A stretch of 64,000 nucleotides of DNA from Methylophilus rhizosphaerae (GCF_900100975.1 NZ_FNFX01000004.1:248001-312000); one strand, 5' to 3'. Shown: positions 1-9,276, numbered from the stretch's first letter. Notes: a model not told the origin generated them from the sequence alone. Program-made: numbers and translations.

Positions 1-1427
1 GGCTGGCCTGCCACGTATTTGGACTCCACGGGCTCATAGGTCATGCAGACGTGGTTCAGCGGGACGTAGAAGGTTTTATTCTTCGGTGAATAAGCCGCTG
101 GTTGCTCGTCTTTCACACCCAGGGCAGACGGGCAAACACCTTTGGCGTTGTAATCCTGGTGGGTGGAGTACTTGGGATCCTTGACCGGGATGCCGGTTTT
201 CAGGTCAATCTTGCTTGCCCAGTTGACGAACGGGTGCATTTTCTCGGCCACCAGTAAGGTGCCATTGGTGCGGTCAAAAGTATAGCCAAAGCCGTTACGG
301 TCAAAATGCGAGGCCAGTTGCTTGCCATTGGCTTCCCACAGGATGATTTCGTTCATGCCGTCGTAATCCCACTCGTCATGCGGCGTCATCTGGTAACCCC
401 AGCGTGCCATGCCGGTGTCGAGGTCGCGCGCAAAAATCGTCATCGACCACTTGTTGTCGCCAGGACGCACGTCCGGGTTCCAGGTACCCGGGTTGCCGGT
501 GCCGTAATACATCAGGTTCAGTGCCGGGTCGTAGGAGTACCAGCCCCAGGTCGGGCCGCCGCCATTCTGCCAGCCATCTTTCTGCTGTTGTGGTTTCAGC
601 CAGGTACGCACCCCCAGGTTAGCTTCAGGGTATTTCAATTGCGATTTATCCAGCGGCTTGAAAGAACCGCCTTCCCGGTTGCCACCATTGACATCCTCAT
701 ACACGGACAGGGCGCTGTAATGCGGATTTTCCTTGTTGAAATCCTGGCCGATCAGCATTTCGCTATCCGGGCCGGTGCTATAGGCTTTCCACGCCAGGCT
801 GCCATCTTTGATGTTGTAGGCAGAGATGTGGCAACGCACGCCGAACTCACCGCCGGAACAGCCCGTCACCACTTTGTCTTTAAATACATGCGGTACATTG
901 GTATTGGCAGAGCCGGTTCTCGGGTCATTGACTTGCACATCCCACAATCTGGCACCGGTTTTTGCATCCAGGGCAACCAGTACACCATTATTCTGTTGCA
1001 GGAAAATCTTGCCGTCACCGTAACCCAGGCCTTTATTCACGTTGTCACAGCACAATACGGATTGCACATCCGGATTCTGTTTGGGGAAATAGGACCACAG
1101 GATTTTCTGGTTGTCGTCCAGATCCAGCGCATACACATTGTTCGGGAATGCAGTATGGATATACATGATATTGCCAATCACCAGCGGCGCGCCTTCGTGG
1201 CCGCGATTGACACCGGTAGCGAAAGTCCAGGCCAGTTTCAGCTTCTTGACGTTGCTTTTGTTGATTTGTGACAGGCGGCTATAGCCCTGGTTGGCGTAGT
1301 CTTTACGTGCCATGGGCCACTGGTTGTCGTCCTTCATCATTGCGTCCAGCTCGGCATTGGCCCATGCGCCGGCACTGAGGCTGCCGAGTAGCATTGTGCT
1401 GATCGCAAGCTTGATACGTTGTTGCAT
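1..1427 (-). CDS. xoxF: XoxF-type PQQ-dependent methanol dehydrogenase (C-terminus cut off by the window edge)
   Basis: This is a periplasmic quinoprotein that oxidises methanol (and often formaldehyde) and passes electrons to a cytochrome c. The visible 475 residues start with a signal peptide (cleavage probably after AWA, near residue 23). The adjacent Cys pair (VLCCDN, about residue 126) matches the disulfide that caps PQQ. The GGEFGVRCH segment carries the cofactor/metal Glu. The DEWDYDG segment has Asp354 and Asp356; the second Asp marks the lanthanide-dependent XoxF clade and is Ala in calcium MxaF. The ATG at 1427 is preceded by a strong GGAGG. The 3' end lies beyond base 1, so neighbouring xoxJ/xoxG genes cannot be judged. 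A sigma-54 promoter lies upstream and an activator gene is divergent. Confidence 0.93.
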   Translation of the reverse strand, partial: MQQRIKLAISTMLLGSLSAGAWANAELDAMMKDDNQWPMARKDYANQGYSRLSQINKSNVKKLKLAWTFATGVNRGHEGAPLVIGNIMYIHTAFPNNVYALDLDDNQKILWSYFPKQNPDVQSVLCCDNVNKGLGYGDGKIFLQQNNGVLVALDAKTGARLWDVQVNDPRTGSANTNVPHVFKDKVVTGCSGGEFGVRCHISAYNIKDGSLAWKAYSTGPDSEMLIGQDFNKENPHYSALSVYEDVNGGNREGGSFKPLDKSQLKYPEANLGVRTWLKPQQQKDGWQNGGGPTWGWYSYDPALNLMYYGTGNPGTWNPDVRPGDNKWSMTIFARDLDTGMARWGYQMTPHDEWDYDGMNEIILWEANGKQLASHFDRNGFGYTFDRTNGTLLVAEKMHPFVNWASKIDLKTGIPVKDPKYSTHQDYNAKGVCPSALGVKDEQPAAYSPKNKTFYVPLNHVCMTYEPVESKYVAGQ

Positions 1428-1518
1428 AAATAACCTCCAAAATGGTTGCGGTGAAGCTGGAATATGTGGTGTTACAAGCGGTCAGCAAAGACTGCGTTTG
1501 TGACGGCCTGCCTAAGAT

Positions 1519-1534
1519 TGCAATGCACGTGCCA
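1519..1534 (-). promoter_or_regulatory. sigma-54 (-24/-12) promoter for xoxF
   Basis: On the reverse strand the sequence reads TGGCACG, four bases, TTGCA, a full match to the RpoN consensus TGGCACG-N4-TTGCA. It reads towards xoxF, and transcription would start near 1509, giving a leader of roughly 80 nt before the ATG at 1427. The neighbouring divergent gene encodes an enhancer-binding activator, so promoter and regulator are probably a functional pair. This is inferred from sequence only. Confidence 0.75.
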
Positions 1535-1635
1535 ATCCGTAACAGTATTTTGGAAGAAATAAAAAATAGATTAGAATCAATCGCTTAATGAAGTATGAAA
1601 ACGGGCATGACAATCTGCCGGCGGGCGTGAACTGT

Positions 1636-1681
1636 TCATGGCTGTGTCATACTGGTACAGTTGTTCAATACGATGTGACAG
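1636..1681. promoter_or_regulatory. possible upstream activator sites between xoxF and its putative regulator
   Basis: About 100-150 bases upstream of the -24 element there are TGTCA and TGACA half-sites (around 1645 and 1677) and two TGTTCA words. Enhancer-binding proteins usually bind inverted repeats at this distance. The repeats are imperfect and may be chance. Confidence 0.2.
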
Positions 1682-1695
1682 GTGTTCGGTTTTAA

Positions 1696-3603
1696 ATGCC
1701 CAATAAATACTCCCCCTCTGCTTCCCAAATAGCGCAGCCTGGCGTGCGTGATGACCAGCGTGCCATTGCCGAGGCGATTGCGCGCTCCTGGCGACGTTGC
1801 ATGGTCAAAGGGGTGGATGAGCAGGCGCCGGTCGCAGATCAAATCATTACCGCACAAGAACTGGCACAGCGCCTGGAAAAGAACCGCTTGCTGCTGACGC
1901 ATGCCGAACCGGAGATGACGACACTCAGCGAGCAAATTGCCCATACGCGCAGCCTGGTGATTCTGACCGATAACGAAGGCGTTATTTTGCGCACCATGGG
2001 CGAAGGCGTGGATGAAAACGAAATCCGTGCTTCATTACTGCCGGGGGCCTCCTGGAGCGAAGAGCACCGCGGCACCAATGCGATTGGTACGGCCCTGGTG
2101 GAGCGTTTGCCCATCAGCGTGCAAGGGGCCGAGCACTTCATGGCTTATCACCATTCGCTGAGCTGCTCCGCCGTGCCTATTTTTGCAGCCAATAACCACC
2201 TGGTGGCGACGCTGGATGTGTCCAATGATTTGAATGCCCCGCAGCAACATACGCTGGCACTGGTGAAAATGGCGGCACAAATGGTGGAAAACCGTTTGTT
2301 TCATGCCACGGCAGAGGGTGAAATCGGCGTGCATTTCCATGTGCGGCCAGAGTTTATCGGCACCTTGTGGGAGGGCGTGGCCCTGTTTGATGCACAAGGC
2401 CGGTTGCAGGCAATTAACCGTAGCGGCCAGTTCCAGTTTGGCCTGCCGCTGGACCAGGATGTGCTCTCTGCCCGACAAGTGCAATTTGAAGATATTTTTG
2501 ATGAACCCTGGCTGGCGTTCAAGCAGCGCGGCCTGGCCGCAGAAGTGTTGTTTCCCCTGCGCTTGCGCAATGGTGCACGCCTGTTTGCCCGTGCATCCAG
2601 CATGCAGGCGCCTGGCCTGGCCAGAAAACCGGTACGGCCTGCGCCGCGTGAGTCCGCCGCCAGCCTGGAGTTGCTGGATAGTGGTGACCCGCAATTGAAA
2701 TCCGCCATCAGCCAGGTGAAGCAGGTGCTTAACCGTGATATCCCGCTATTGATCCTGGGCGAAACCGGCGCCGGTAAAGAATTATTTTCACGGGCCATCC
2801 ACGATGCCAGCCTGCGCAGGGACAAGCCATTTATTGCGGTGAATTGTGCCGCGCTGCCCGAAGGATTGATTGAGGCTGAATTGTTTGGCTATGAAGAAGG
2901 CGCTTACACCGGCGCCAGGCGCAAAGGCAATATCGGCAAGATCCAGCAGGCCGATGGCGGCACCCTGTTCCTGGACGAAATCGGCGATATGCCGTTGTCA
3001 TTGCAGGCAAGGTTGCTGCGCGTGTTGCAGGAGCGCAGCGTGACACCATTGGGTTCCAGCAGGTCGATTCCGGTGAATTTCATGCTGCTCAGCGCCACCA
3101 ACCAGAAGCTCAAGGATAAAGTGGCCGCGGGAGAATTCCGCAGTGACCTCTATTACCGCATCAATGGCCTGGCCGTGCAGCTGCCGGCCTTGCGCCAGCG
3201 CCAGGATATGGCCCGCCTGATCCAGATGATTTTGCAGATTGAACAGGCGCCGCAAGCCGCGTTAAGCGAGGAGGTCATGGCCGTGTTTGCGGCGCATCCG
3301 TGGCCAGGCAATGTACGCCAGTTGCATAATGTGTTACGCACAGCAATTGCCCTGGCTGATGGCGGCGTGATTGAGCGCCAGCATTTGACGCATGATTTCC
3401 TCGACGAACTGGCTTCCGCTGAAACAGAACCACAGGTTTTGCCAGTGTCTTTGCCAGGGGTTTCCAGCCTGAAAGTGCAATCAGAAGCCGCTATCCGCCA
3501 GGCCATGCTGCAACATGGCGGTAATATCTCTGCCGTGGCGCGTCAATTAGGTATGAGCCGCAATACGCTATATCGGCGCCTGCAAGCACTCAACCTAAGC
3601 TAG
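1696..3603 (+). CDS. AcoR-like sigma-54-dependent transcriptional activator
   Basis: This 635-residue activator has a GAF-type sensor around residues 85-195 (GTNAIGTAL, then SAVPIF), a PAS-like segment about 225-300, an AAA+ domain about 325-555 and a Fis-type helix-turn-helix at the C-terminus (SAVARQLGMSRNTLYRRL). Walker A is GETGAGKE from residue 356. The sigma-54 contact loop reads GAYTGA (402-407) instead of the usual GAFTGA. AcoR relatives respond to small alcohols, aldehydes or acetoin. Divergence from xoxF, which has a sigma-54 promoter, suggests control of methanol oxidation. The gene overlaps the 3' end of convergent metW by 4 bases. Confidence 0.88.
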   Translation: MPNKYSPSASQIAQPGVRDDQRAIAEAIARSWRRCMVKGVDEQAPVADQIITAQELAQRLEKNRLLLTHAEPEMTTLSEQIAHTRSLVILTDNEGVILRTMGEGVDENEIRASLLPGASWSEEHRGTNAIGTALVERLPISVQGAEHFMAYHHSLSCSAVPIFAANNHLVATLDVSNDLNAPQQHTLALVKMAAQMVENRLFHATAEGEIGVHFHVRPEFIGTLWEGVALFDAQGRLQAINRSGQFQFGLPLDQDVLSARQVQFEDIFDEPWLAFKQRGLAAEVLFPLRLRNGARLFARASSMQAPGLARKPVRPAPRESAASLELLDSGDPQLKSAISQVKQVLNRDIPLLILGETGAGKELFSRAIHDASLRRDKPFIAVNCAALPEGLIEAELFGYEEGAYTGARRKGNIGKIQQADGGTLFLDEIGDMPLSLQARLLRVLQERSVTPLGSSRSIPVNFMLLSATNQKLKDKVAAGEFRSDLYYRINGLAVQLPALRQRQDMARLIQMILQIEQAPQAALSEEVMAVFAAHPWPGNVRQLHNVLRTAIALADGGVIERQHLTHDFLDELASAETEPQVLPVSLPGVSSLKVQSEAAIRQAMLQHGGNISAVARQLGMSRNTLYRRLQALNLS

Positions 3604-4208
3604 TTCGCGCTTTTGAGGCGGTACATGGCCAGGTTACCCATCAGGTTGGGTAGCACGTGCACGTCCTGGCCGCCGGTGATGACCTTGCGTTCAATCACCT
3701 GGATGTGATGATCGCGGCAGAACTGGTCAAAGTCATGGATGGTGCACAGGTGCACATTAGGCGTATCAAACCATTGGTAAGGCAGGCTTTTGGATACCGG
3801 CATGCTGCCCAGCGTGATTTGCAGGCGGTTGCGCCAGTAGCCAAAGTTGGGAAAAGTCACAATGGCTTCGCGGCCCACACGCAGCATTTCCCTGACGATG
3901 GTTTCCGTATTGTGCATGGCTTGCAAAGTTTGCGACAGGATCACGGTATCAAATGACTGGTCTTCAAAGCCTGACAGGCCTTCTTCCAGGTTCATCTGGA
4001 TCACGTCTACACCGTTCTTAAGCGCTTCCAGCCAATTGGCATCGTCTTTTTCAATGCCGTAGCCGGTAGTTTTCAGGGTGTCATGCAGATAGGTCAGCAG
4101 GCCACCGTCGCCACAACCCAGATCCAGCACTTTGCTATCTGTACGCACCCAGTTTGTAATTAATGCAAAATCTGGACGAATATTTGCAATTTCTGTATTC
4201 ATCATCAT
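3600..4208 (-). CDS. metW: MetW, partner protein of MetX in methionine biosynthesis
   Basis: This 202-residue protein has a class I SAM-binding fold with motif [13 protein letters not shown] near residues 27-38. In many proteobacteria MetW is encoded directly after metX and is needed for, or stimulates, homoserine acylation. It overlaps metX by 4 bases (ATGA type), so the two are translationally coupled. Its stop overlaps the convergent regulator stop by 4 bases. Length is typical for the family. Confidence 0.93.
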   Translation of the reverse strand: MMMNTEIANIRPDFALITNWVRTDSKVLDLGCGDGGLLTYLHDTLKTTGYGIEKDDANWLEALKNGVDVIQMNLEEGLSGFEDQSFDTVILSQTLQAMHNTETIVREMLRVGREAIVTFPNFGYWRNRLQITLGSMPVSKSLPYQWFDTPNVHLCTIHDFDQFCRDHHIQVIERKVITGGQDVHVLPNLMGNLAMYRLKSAN

Positions 4209-5329
4209 TTGATTTGCTCCAGATAGGCACGCATTACATTGTGGTAATGCGGATCAGGCATCAGGAAGGCATCATGGCCGTGGGCAGAAGTCACTTCGGC
4301 ATATTTGACCGGTAAGGCGTTATCCAGCAACGCTTGTACGATTTCGCGTGAACGCGCCGGTGAGAAGCGCCAGTCAGTGGTGAAGGAAATCACCATGAAT
4401 TTGGCTTTGGCGCGGCTGAGTGCCTGGCTCAGGTTGCCATCATAAGCTTTGGCCGGGTCAAAATAATCCAGCGCACGGGTCATGCGCAAGTAGGTGTTGG
4501 CATCAAATTCGCCAGCAAACTTGTCTCCCTGGTAACGCAGGTAGGATTCCATTTCGAACTCGACGTCAAAGCCGTATTTGAGTTCGCCGTGGCGCAACTT
4601 GCGGCCGAACTTCTCGCCCATCGCATCATCGGACAAATAGGTGATATGGCCCAGCATGCGTGCAATGCGCAAGCCGCGGCGTGGCAATGTGCCGTGATTA
4701 TAGTAATCGCCGTCAAAAAATTCAGGGTCGGTGATAATCGCCTGGCGGGCCACTTCATTAAAGGCGATGTTTTGCGCTGTCAGATTAGGTGCAGAGGCAA
4801 TCACAAAAGCATGGCGCACGCGGTCAGGGTAAGCAATGCTCCATTGCAGGGCCTGCATACCACCCAGGCTGCCACCAATCACGGCGGCCAGTTGCTCGAC
4901 GCCCAGGTAATCCAGTAGGCGTGCCTGCGATTCCACCCAGTCTTCCACTGTCACTACCGGGAAGGTGGCACTGTAAGGCCGGTCAGTCAATGGGTTCACA
5001 CTGGAAGGCCCGCTGCTGCCATGACAGCCGCCCAGGTTGTTGAGGCCAATCACGAAGAACTTATTGGTATCCAGCGGTTTGCCAGGGCCGATCAGGTTAT
5101 CCCACCAGCCGGGATATTTGTCTTCGGGCGTATGGCGGCCGGCAACATGGTGGTTGCCGGACAACGCATGACAGATCAGTACCGCGTTGGACTTGCTGGC
5201 ATTCAGTTCGCCATAGGTTTCATAGGCGAGATGGTATTGCGGCAACACGGCACCGCTTTGCAGGGTGAGCGGCTCGGTAAAATGCGCAGTTTGCGCTTTG
5301 ACGATCCCGACAGAGTTCGATTCAGACAT
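4205..5329 (-). CDS. metX: Homoserine O-acyltransferase MetX
   Basis: This is an alpha/beta hydrolase-fold enzyme that acylates homoserine at the start of methionine synthesis. The nucleophile is Ser154 in GGSLGGMQ, the His is in HGHDAF near residue 352, and an Asp lies in the FTTDWRFSP segment. At 374 residues it has the usual length. MetX enzymes beside metW in proteobacteria have been shown to be either acetyl- or succinyl-transferases, so the acyl donor is not decided here. The ATG at 5329 has no Shine-Dalgarno, and a TATAAT hexamer sits only 6 bases upstream. Confidence 0.92.
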   Translation of the reverse strand: MSESNSVGIVKAQTAHFTEPLTLQSGAVLPQYHLAYETYGELNASKSNAVLICHALSGNHHVAGRHTPEDKYPGWWDNLIGPGKPLDTNKFFVIGLNNLGGCHGSSGPSSVNPLTDRPYSATFPVVTVEDWVESQARLLDYLGVEQLAAVIGGSLGGMQALQWSIAYPDRVRHAFVIASAPNLTAQNIAFNEVARQAIITDPEFFDGDYYNHGTLPRRGLRIARMLGHITYLSDDAMGEKFGRKLRHGELKYGFDVEFEMESYLRYQGDKFAGEFDANTYLRMTRALDYFDPAKAYDGNLSQALSRAKAKFMVISFTTDWRFSPARSREIVQALLDNALPVKYAEVTSAHGHDAFLMPDPHYHNVMRAYLEQIK

Positions 5330-5335
5330 GGCGTG

Positions 5336-5341
5336 ATTATA
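5336..5341 (-). promoter_or_regulatory. TATAAT -10 element immediately upstream of metX
   Basis: On the reverse strand TATAAT lies 6 bases before the metX ATG. With normal spacing the transcription start would fall on or next to the ATG, implying a leaderless mRNA. The -35 region is weak (TGCCGT at 17-base spacing). Confidence 0.4.
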
Positions 5342-5393
5342 CTATGGGGCATGCTGAAACGGCATACAGCGCTATCCCTTGCCTCCCGGAGGC

Positions 5394-6182
5394 TCAACGA
5401 GACTGGCATCCCAGCCAGCCAGACAACTCCCTGACCGAGTCGAGCACGGCGTCCGGCTCCACGGCAGAAAGCCGGGCATACGTCTCGCGGTACTTGCCGG
5501 TTTTCACCAGCACACCGTGCAGGCCGGCGTCCTGGGCACCACCGACATCGGCATCAATATCATCACCCACCATCACGACTTCTTCAGGCTTCAACTGCAA
5601 GGCATCCACGGCCAGGTTGAAGAAATGGCGCGAAGGTTTTCCCATCAGCATGGCGCGCGTATTGCTGGCGTATTCCAGCCCGGTAATAAACGCACCTATA
5701 TCCATTTGCAATCCGGCTTCGGTCTGCCAGAAACGGTTCTTGTGGATGGCGATCAATTGTGCGCCATTCACCAGGCAATGAAACACTTCATTCAGTAACG
5801 CATACGTCCAGCCATCGCCGATATCGCCAATCACCACCACATTGGCAGCGGTATCCGATTGGGCAAAGCCGGCAAAGTCCTGCTTCACGTCTTCCGCCAG
5901 TAATAATTTGCAGACAGGATTGTGCAGCGTTTTTAAATACTGGATGGTCGCCTGTGGTGCACTCATCACCTCTTCCTGCACCGGATTGAAGCCAAAGTCA
6001 TGCAGTTTCTGCTGTAACGAGGCTAAAGACAGGGTGCTGGTGTTGGTGACAAAGCGCACGGCAATCCCGGCTTTGCGTAGCTGGGCAACAGCAGCCAGTG
6101 CGCCGGGAATCAGCTGCTTACCGATATACAGGACGCCATCCAGGTCAAACAGCACGGCTTTGATATGAGAACGGGAGGTCAT
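5394..6182 (-). CDS. HAD-IIA family phosphatase (LHPP/NagD-like)
   Basis: The protein has the HAD nucleophile motif LFDLDGVLY close to its N-terminus, the VTNTS motif II, and the acidic VMVGDDIDADVGGA motif near the C-terminus. The layout with a large cap after motif II fits subfamily IIA (phosphoglycolate, pyridoxal-phosphate or nucleotide phosphatases, LHPP-like). The substrate cannot be told from sequence. The ATG at 6182 puts motif I about 12 residues in, as in relatives; an in-frame ATG at 6206 is an alternative. It follows prmC on the same strand. Confidence 0.85.
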   Translation of the reverse strand: MTSRSHIKAVLFDLDGVLYIGKQLIPGALAAVAQLRKAGIAVRFVTNTSTLSLASLQQKLHDFGFNPVQEEVMSAPQATIQYLKTLHNPVCKLLLAEDVKQDFAGFAQSDTAANVVVIGDIGDGWTYALLNEVFHCLVNGAQLIAIHKNRFWQTEAGLQMDIGAFITGLEYASNTRAMLMGKPSRHFFNLAVDALQLKPEEVVMVGDDIDADVGGAQDAGLHGVLVKTGKYRETYARLSAVEPDAVLDSVRELSGWLGCQSR

Positions 6183-6227
6183 AAGGTGCTTTTTTCCAGG
6201 ATACATTTGCTTCTGCTCAAGCAAGAA

Positions 6228-7085
6228 TCATACTGGTTTGCTGCCGTCCCATTGTCCTAACGTAACCCTGGGATTGCCGCCCAAATCCTGGCGTGTTTCG
6301 ACGGCCTGGAAACCGTGCATGGCCAGGCGTTGTTGCACGGCCTCCGCCTGGTTATAGCCATGCTCCAGCATCAGCCAGCCCTTGGTATGCAAATAAGTAG
6401 GGGCGCTGGCAATGATGCGGTCAATATCCTGCAAGCCATCAGCGCCTGAAGCCAGTGCAGAATATGGTTCGAAACGTAAATCACCCTGCGCCAGATGCGG
6501 GTCGCTGTCCTCAATATATGGCGGGTTGCTTACAATCAGGTCAAATGTCTGGCCAGCCAAAGCCTCAAACCAGTCGCTATGCACGCACCGAACGCTGCCT
6601 AGCTGCAAAGACTGCGCATTTTCCCGCGCAACAGCAAGCGCTTTGACGGAGGCATCAACAGCAGTTACCTGTGCCTGCGGCGCATGCTGCGCCATCGCCA
6701 GGGCAATCGCCCCGGTGCCGGTACCTAAATCCAGCACCCGCATCGCCCCGCTGATTTTTTGCAGCGCAGCCTCTACCAGCGTTTCGGTATCCGGGCGCGG
6801 AATCAACGTATCTGGCGTGACTTTCAGCCTGAGGCCAAAAAACTCGCGGTACCCCAGCATATAAGCGACAGGCTCACCTTGCAGGCGGCGTTGCACCAGC
6901 TGGTTAAACACCTGTGCATGTTGTGCCGTGACTTCGTCACTGCCATGCGCAATCAGCCAGGCACGGTTGATCGCCAGCACATGCATCAGTAATAGCTGCG
7001 CTTCGCTACGGGCTTCGCCTGGCGGCAGCACTTGCGCCAGTTGCTGGCGGGCGGTCATTAATAGTTGTTGCAATGTCAATGGCAT
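6228..7085 (-). CDS. prmC: Peptide chain release factor N5-glutamine methyltransferase PrmC
   Basis: PrmC methylates the Gln of the GGQ motif in release factors RF1 and RF2. The protein has 285 residues, an N-terminal helical RF-binding domain, SAM motif I VLDLGTGTGAIAL and the catalytic NPPYIE. The IPRPDTE segment before motif I is also typical. It starts 2 bases after the stop of the upstream AlkC-like gene, so the two are cotranscribed. Confidence 0.94.
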   Translation of the reverse strand: MPLTLQQLLMTARQQLAQVLPPGEARSEAQLLLMHVLAINRAWLIAHGSDEVTAQHAQVFNQLVQRRLQGEPVAYMLGYREFFGLRLKVTPDTLIPRPDTETLVEAALQKISGAMRVLDLGTGTGAIALAMAQHAPQAQVTAVDASVKALAVARENAQSLQLGSVRCVHSDWFEALAGQTFDLIVSNPPYIEDSDPHLAQGDLRFEPYSALASGADGLQDIDRIIASAPTYLHTKGWLMLEHGYNQAEAVQQRLAMHGFQAVETRQDLGGNPRVTLGQWDGSKPV

Positions 7086-7087
7086 GC

Positions 7088-7936
7088 TTATTTACCGCCG
7101 GCTGCTTTGCGCAAGGCAATGGCTGTGGCGTTGCCTTGTTTGGCGGGGTGACGCAGGGCATGGCGGATCACCCATTGCAGGTCTTTATCAGCATGAGTGA
7201 GCCAGCGCTCACACAAGCTGAAAGCCAGGGCAGGATGGTCTTTGGCAATATCGCCCACGTGATTTGCCACACTGCGACGCACATACAGGCTGGGGTCGTT
7301 TTTTAACGCTTCCAGAATCGGTAATGCAGGTGTGGGGTCGAGAACCAGTTGCGGAATCCGGGCACCCCACGGCAGGCGTGGGCGGCAGCCTTCCGAACAC
7401 AAACGGCGCACATGCGGGTCAGGGTCAGCCAGCCATTGCATGAGCTGGTTCAAGGTGCGGTCAAAGTCATGCACCAGAAACGGGCGGATGGAAAACTCGG
7501 CGGTAAAGCGGCGCGTTAATTCATATTGTGCCCGCATGGCGACCTCAAACGGATCTTCGCCTGCATTATGCTGCGCATCGCGGCCATAATCAGCAATAAA
7601 CCGCGTATGCGGCAGGTAGAAAAACACGCTTAATCCCAGGCGTTCAGTATGTATATTCGGCGGCGTCAGCGTATTGAGCAGGATAGCGGTTGCCTCGGAG
7701 AATTTGGCAGGCAGGGTTGCTTTCAATGCTGCGGCAATATGCGCAGAGCGCTCCATAAACGTCAGTGGGGCAATATTAGTGAGTGCTAACTGCCTGAATG
7801 CGGACGCATCAAAACTGCCATGTACCAGCGCGATATTGTGCGCAAGGCAATCCACAGCTTCGCTATCCAGCAGGAACTTGATCGGATTATCTTTCTGGAT
7901 ACTGCGCGGAGCATCCGGGAGGCGAAATGAGGTCAT
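7088..7936 (-). CDS. AlkC/AlkD-type DNA alkylation repair protein
   Basis: This 282-residue, largely helical protein has HEAT-like repeats in its C-terminal half (DPDPHVRRLCSEG, NDPSLYVRRSVANH), as in the AlkC/AlkD DNA glycosylases that excise alkylated purines without base flipping. The order and length fit the AlkC branch (COG4335-like). It is the first gene of the set followed by prmC and the HAD phosphatase. Activity is inferred from family resemblance only. Confidence 0.8.
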   Translation of the reverse strand: MTSFRLPDAPRSIQKDNPIKFLLDSEAVDCLAHNIALVHGSFDASAFRQLALTNIAPLTFMERSAHIAAALKATLPAKFSEATAILLNTLTPPNIHTERLGLSVFFYLPHTRFIADYGRDAQHNAGEDPFEVAMRAQYELTRRFTAEFSIRPFLVHDFDRTLNQLMQWLADPDPHVRRLCSEGCRPRLPWGARIPQLVLDPTPALPILEALKNDPSLYVRRSVANHVGDIAKDHPALAFSLCERWLTHADKDLQWVIRHALRHPAKQGNATAIALRKAAGGK

Positions 7937-8035
7937 TGCAACTAGATAGGGTTAGCGAGGAATGATAGCTGGCTATCATAACATTTGGCCGTGTGAATAT
8001 AGCGTTTCATCGTTGGAAGTGATTGTGGTTTTATG

Positions 8036-8372
8036 CAGCGTTTTGTTTCGCCTCCAGGCGAGTCACTTTCTGGTGCTTGCCCCTTCATAAAGCAACCAAA
8101 GAGGAGGGCACCCACCATCACTGGCATTGCCTGTCTGAGCTCCGCAACAAGCCACGCTCTGTGGGGCTTGTCAGGGCGAGTTTCAATGGACATCCACGTT
8201 GACGAGCAACGCAGGAAACAAGCGAAAGTTGGGGTGTCCTGTTCTTTGCCTTCTTTCTTAGGGACAAGCATAAGAAAGAACGGTCGCCGCAAAGGCGAAA
8301 TAAATGCCTAATCAATCCAGCAAGGTAATCAATAGCGACTGTACCCTTCGCAAGCGAAGAAAAACAACTTAC
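8036..8372. repeat. Dispersed intergenic repeat, copy A
   Basis: This fills most of the 540-base gap between the alkC-like gene and xthA. It shares long blocks with 10447-10880: TTCGCCTC...GGCGAGT at the start, the CTCCGCAACAAGCCACG block, GTTGGGGTGTCCTGTTCTTTGC, and GGTAATCAATAGCGACTG near the end. A hairpin with a perfect 10-bp stem (TTCTTTCTTA/TAAGAAAGAA) lies at 8251-8280. Short open frames inside are not credible genes. No transposase is present. The rest of the gap (8373-8476) shows nothing clear beyond a GC-rich imperfect hairpin after xthA. Confidence 0.75.
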
Positions 8373-8476
8373 TAAAAAAGCAATAAGCCATTCCTCAAAT
8401 CTTCTTGCGCCCGCCCTAACTTAGCCTCCCTGACCAGTAAATTCACCCGCCAGCCCGGCGGTGGGTGGCACAGTGG

Positions 8477-9250
8477 TCAGTCCGCGTAATCCACGGTCAA
8501 CGGCGCATGGTCGCTAAACCGCTCCGCCTTATACACGCTGGCCGCAATCACTTTTGCGCCTAATGCTGGTGTCGCCAGCTGGTAATCAATCCGCCACCCC
8601 ACATTCTTGGCCCATGCCTGCCCGCGGTTGCTCCACCAGGTATAGCATTCGTCCGTGGTCTCGGGGTATAAACCACGGTAGGTATCCACCCAGCCCATAC
8701 GCCCTAGCACATCCGTCATCCAGGCGCGCTCTTCCGGCAAAAAGCCCGAGTTCTTGCGGTTACCTTTAAAATTCTTGAGGTCTATCTCCTGGTGCGCAAT
8801 ATTCCAGTCACCGCAAATCACGACCTCGCGGCCAGAAGCGAGCAGTTGCTCCAGATGCGGCAGGAATAAATCCATGACCTGGAATTTGAATTGCTGGCGC
8901 TCTTCACCGCTGGAGCCGCTAGGCAGGTATAAAGACACCACACTCAGGTTGCCGTACTGGCACTCCAGGTAGCGGCCTTCGGCATCAATATGCGCATGTC
9001 CCAACCCGACAATGACCTTATCCGCCGGTTGTTTGCTGTAGATGCCCACGCCGCTGTAGCCTTTTTTCTCGGCATAGTGAAAATAGCCGTGGTAGCCGGG
9101 CGGTTGCAACATCTCGGCTTGCATATCGCCTGCTTGCGCTTTGAGCTCCTGCAAACAGACAATATCACCGCCACTATTGGCCAGCCATGGCAAAAAGCCT
9201 TTGTTACAGGCTGACCGTATGCCATTGAGGTTCAAGGTTATAATACGCAT
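8477..9250 (-). CDS. xthA: Exodeoxyribonuclease III / AP endonuclease
   Basis: This 257-residue exonuclease-endonuclease-phosphatase fold enzyme cuts abasic sites and degrades 3' ends of duplex DNA in base excision repair. The visible active-site blocks are NLNGIRSA, LQELKAQ, CGDWNIAH, RIDYQL and FSDHAPL. The ATG at 9250 is divergent from pyrE, and only 26 bases separate the two start codons, so their promoters must overlap. Confidence 0.93.
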   Translation of the reverse strand: MRIITLNLNGIRSACNKGFLPWLANSGGDIVCLQELKAQAGDMQAEMLQPPGYHGYFHYAEKKGYSGVGIYSKQPADKVIVGLGHAHIDAEGRYLECQYGNLSVVSLYLPSGSSGEERQQFKFQVMDLFLPHLEQLLASGREVVICGDWNIAHQEIDLKNFKGNRKNSGFLPEERAWMTDVLGRMGWVDTYRGLYPETTDECYTWWSNRGQAWAKNVGWRIDYQLATPALGAKVIAASVYKAERFSDHAPLTVDYAD

Positions 9251-9276
9251 TGTTTAAATACTTTCTGCTTTTAAAA

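Noticed and set aside
306-1271. 321-codon open frame on the + strand
   Set aside because: It is antisense to xoxF and the protein has no recognisable domain; the reverse-strand gene is certain.
8118-8315. Small protein starting MIRHLFRLCGDRSF, also present in copy B
   Set aside because: The similarity follows from the DNA repeat; no ribosome site, and frames differ in length between copies.
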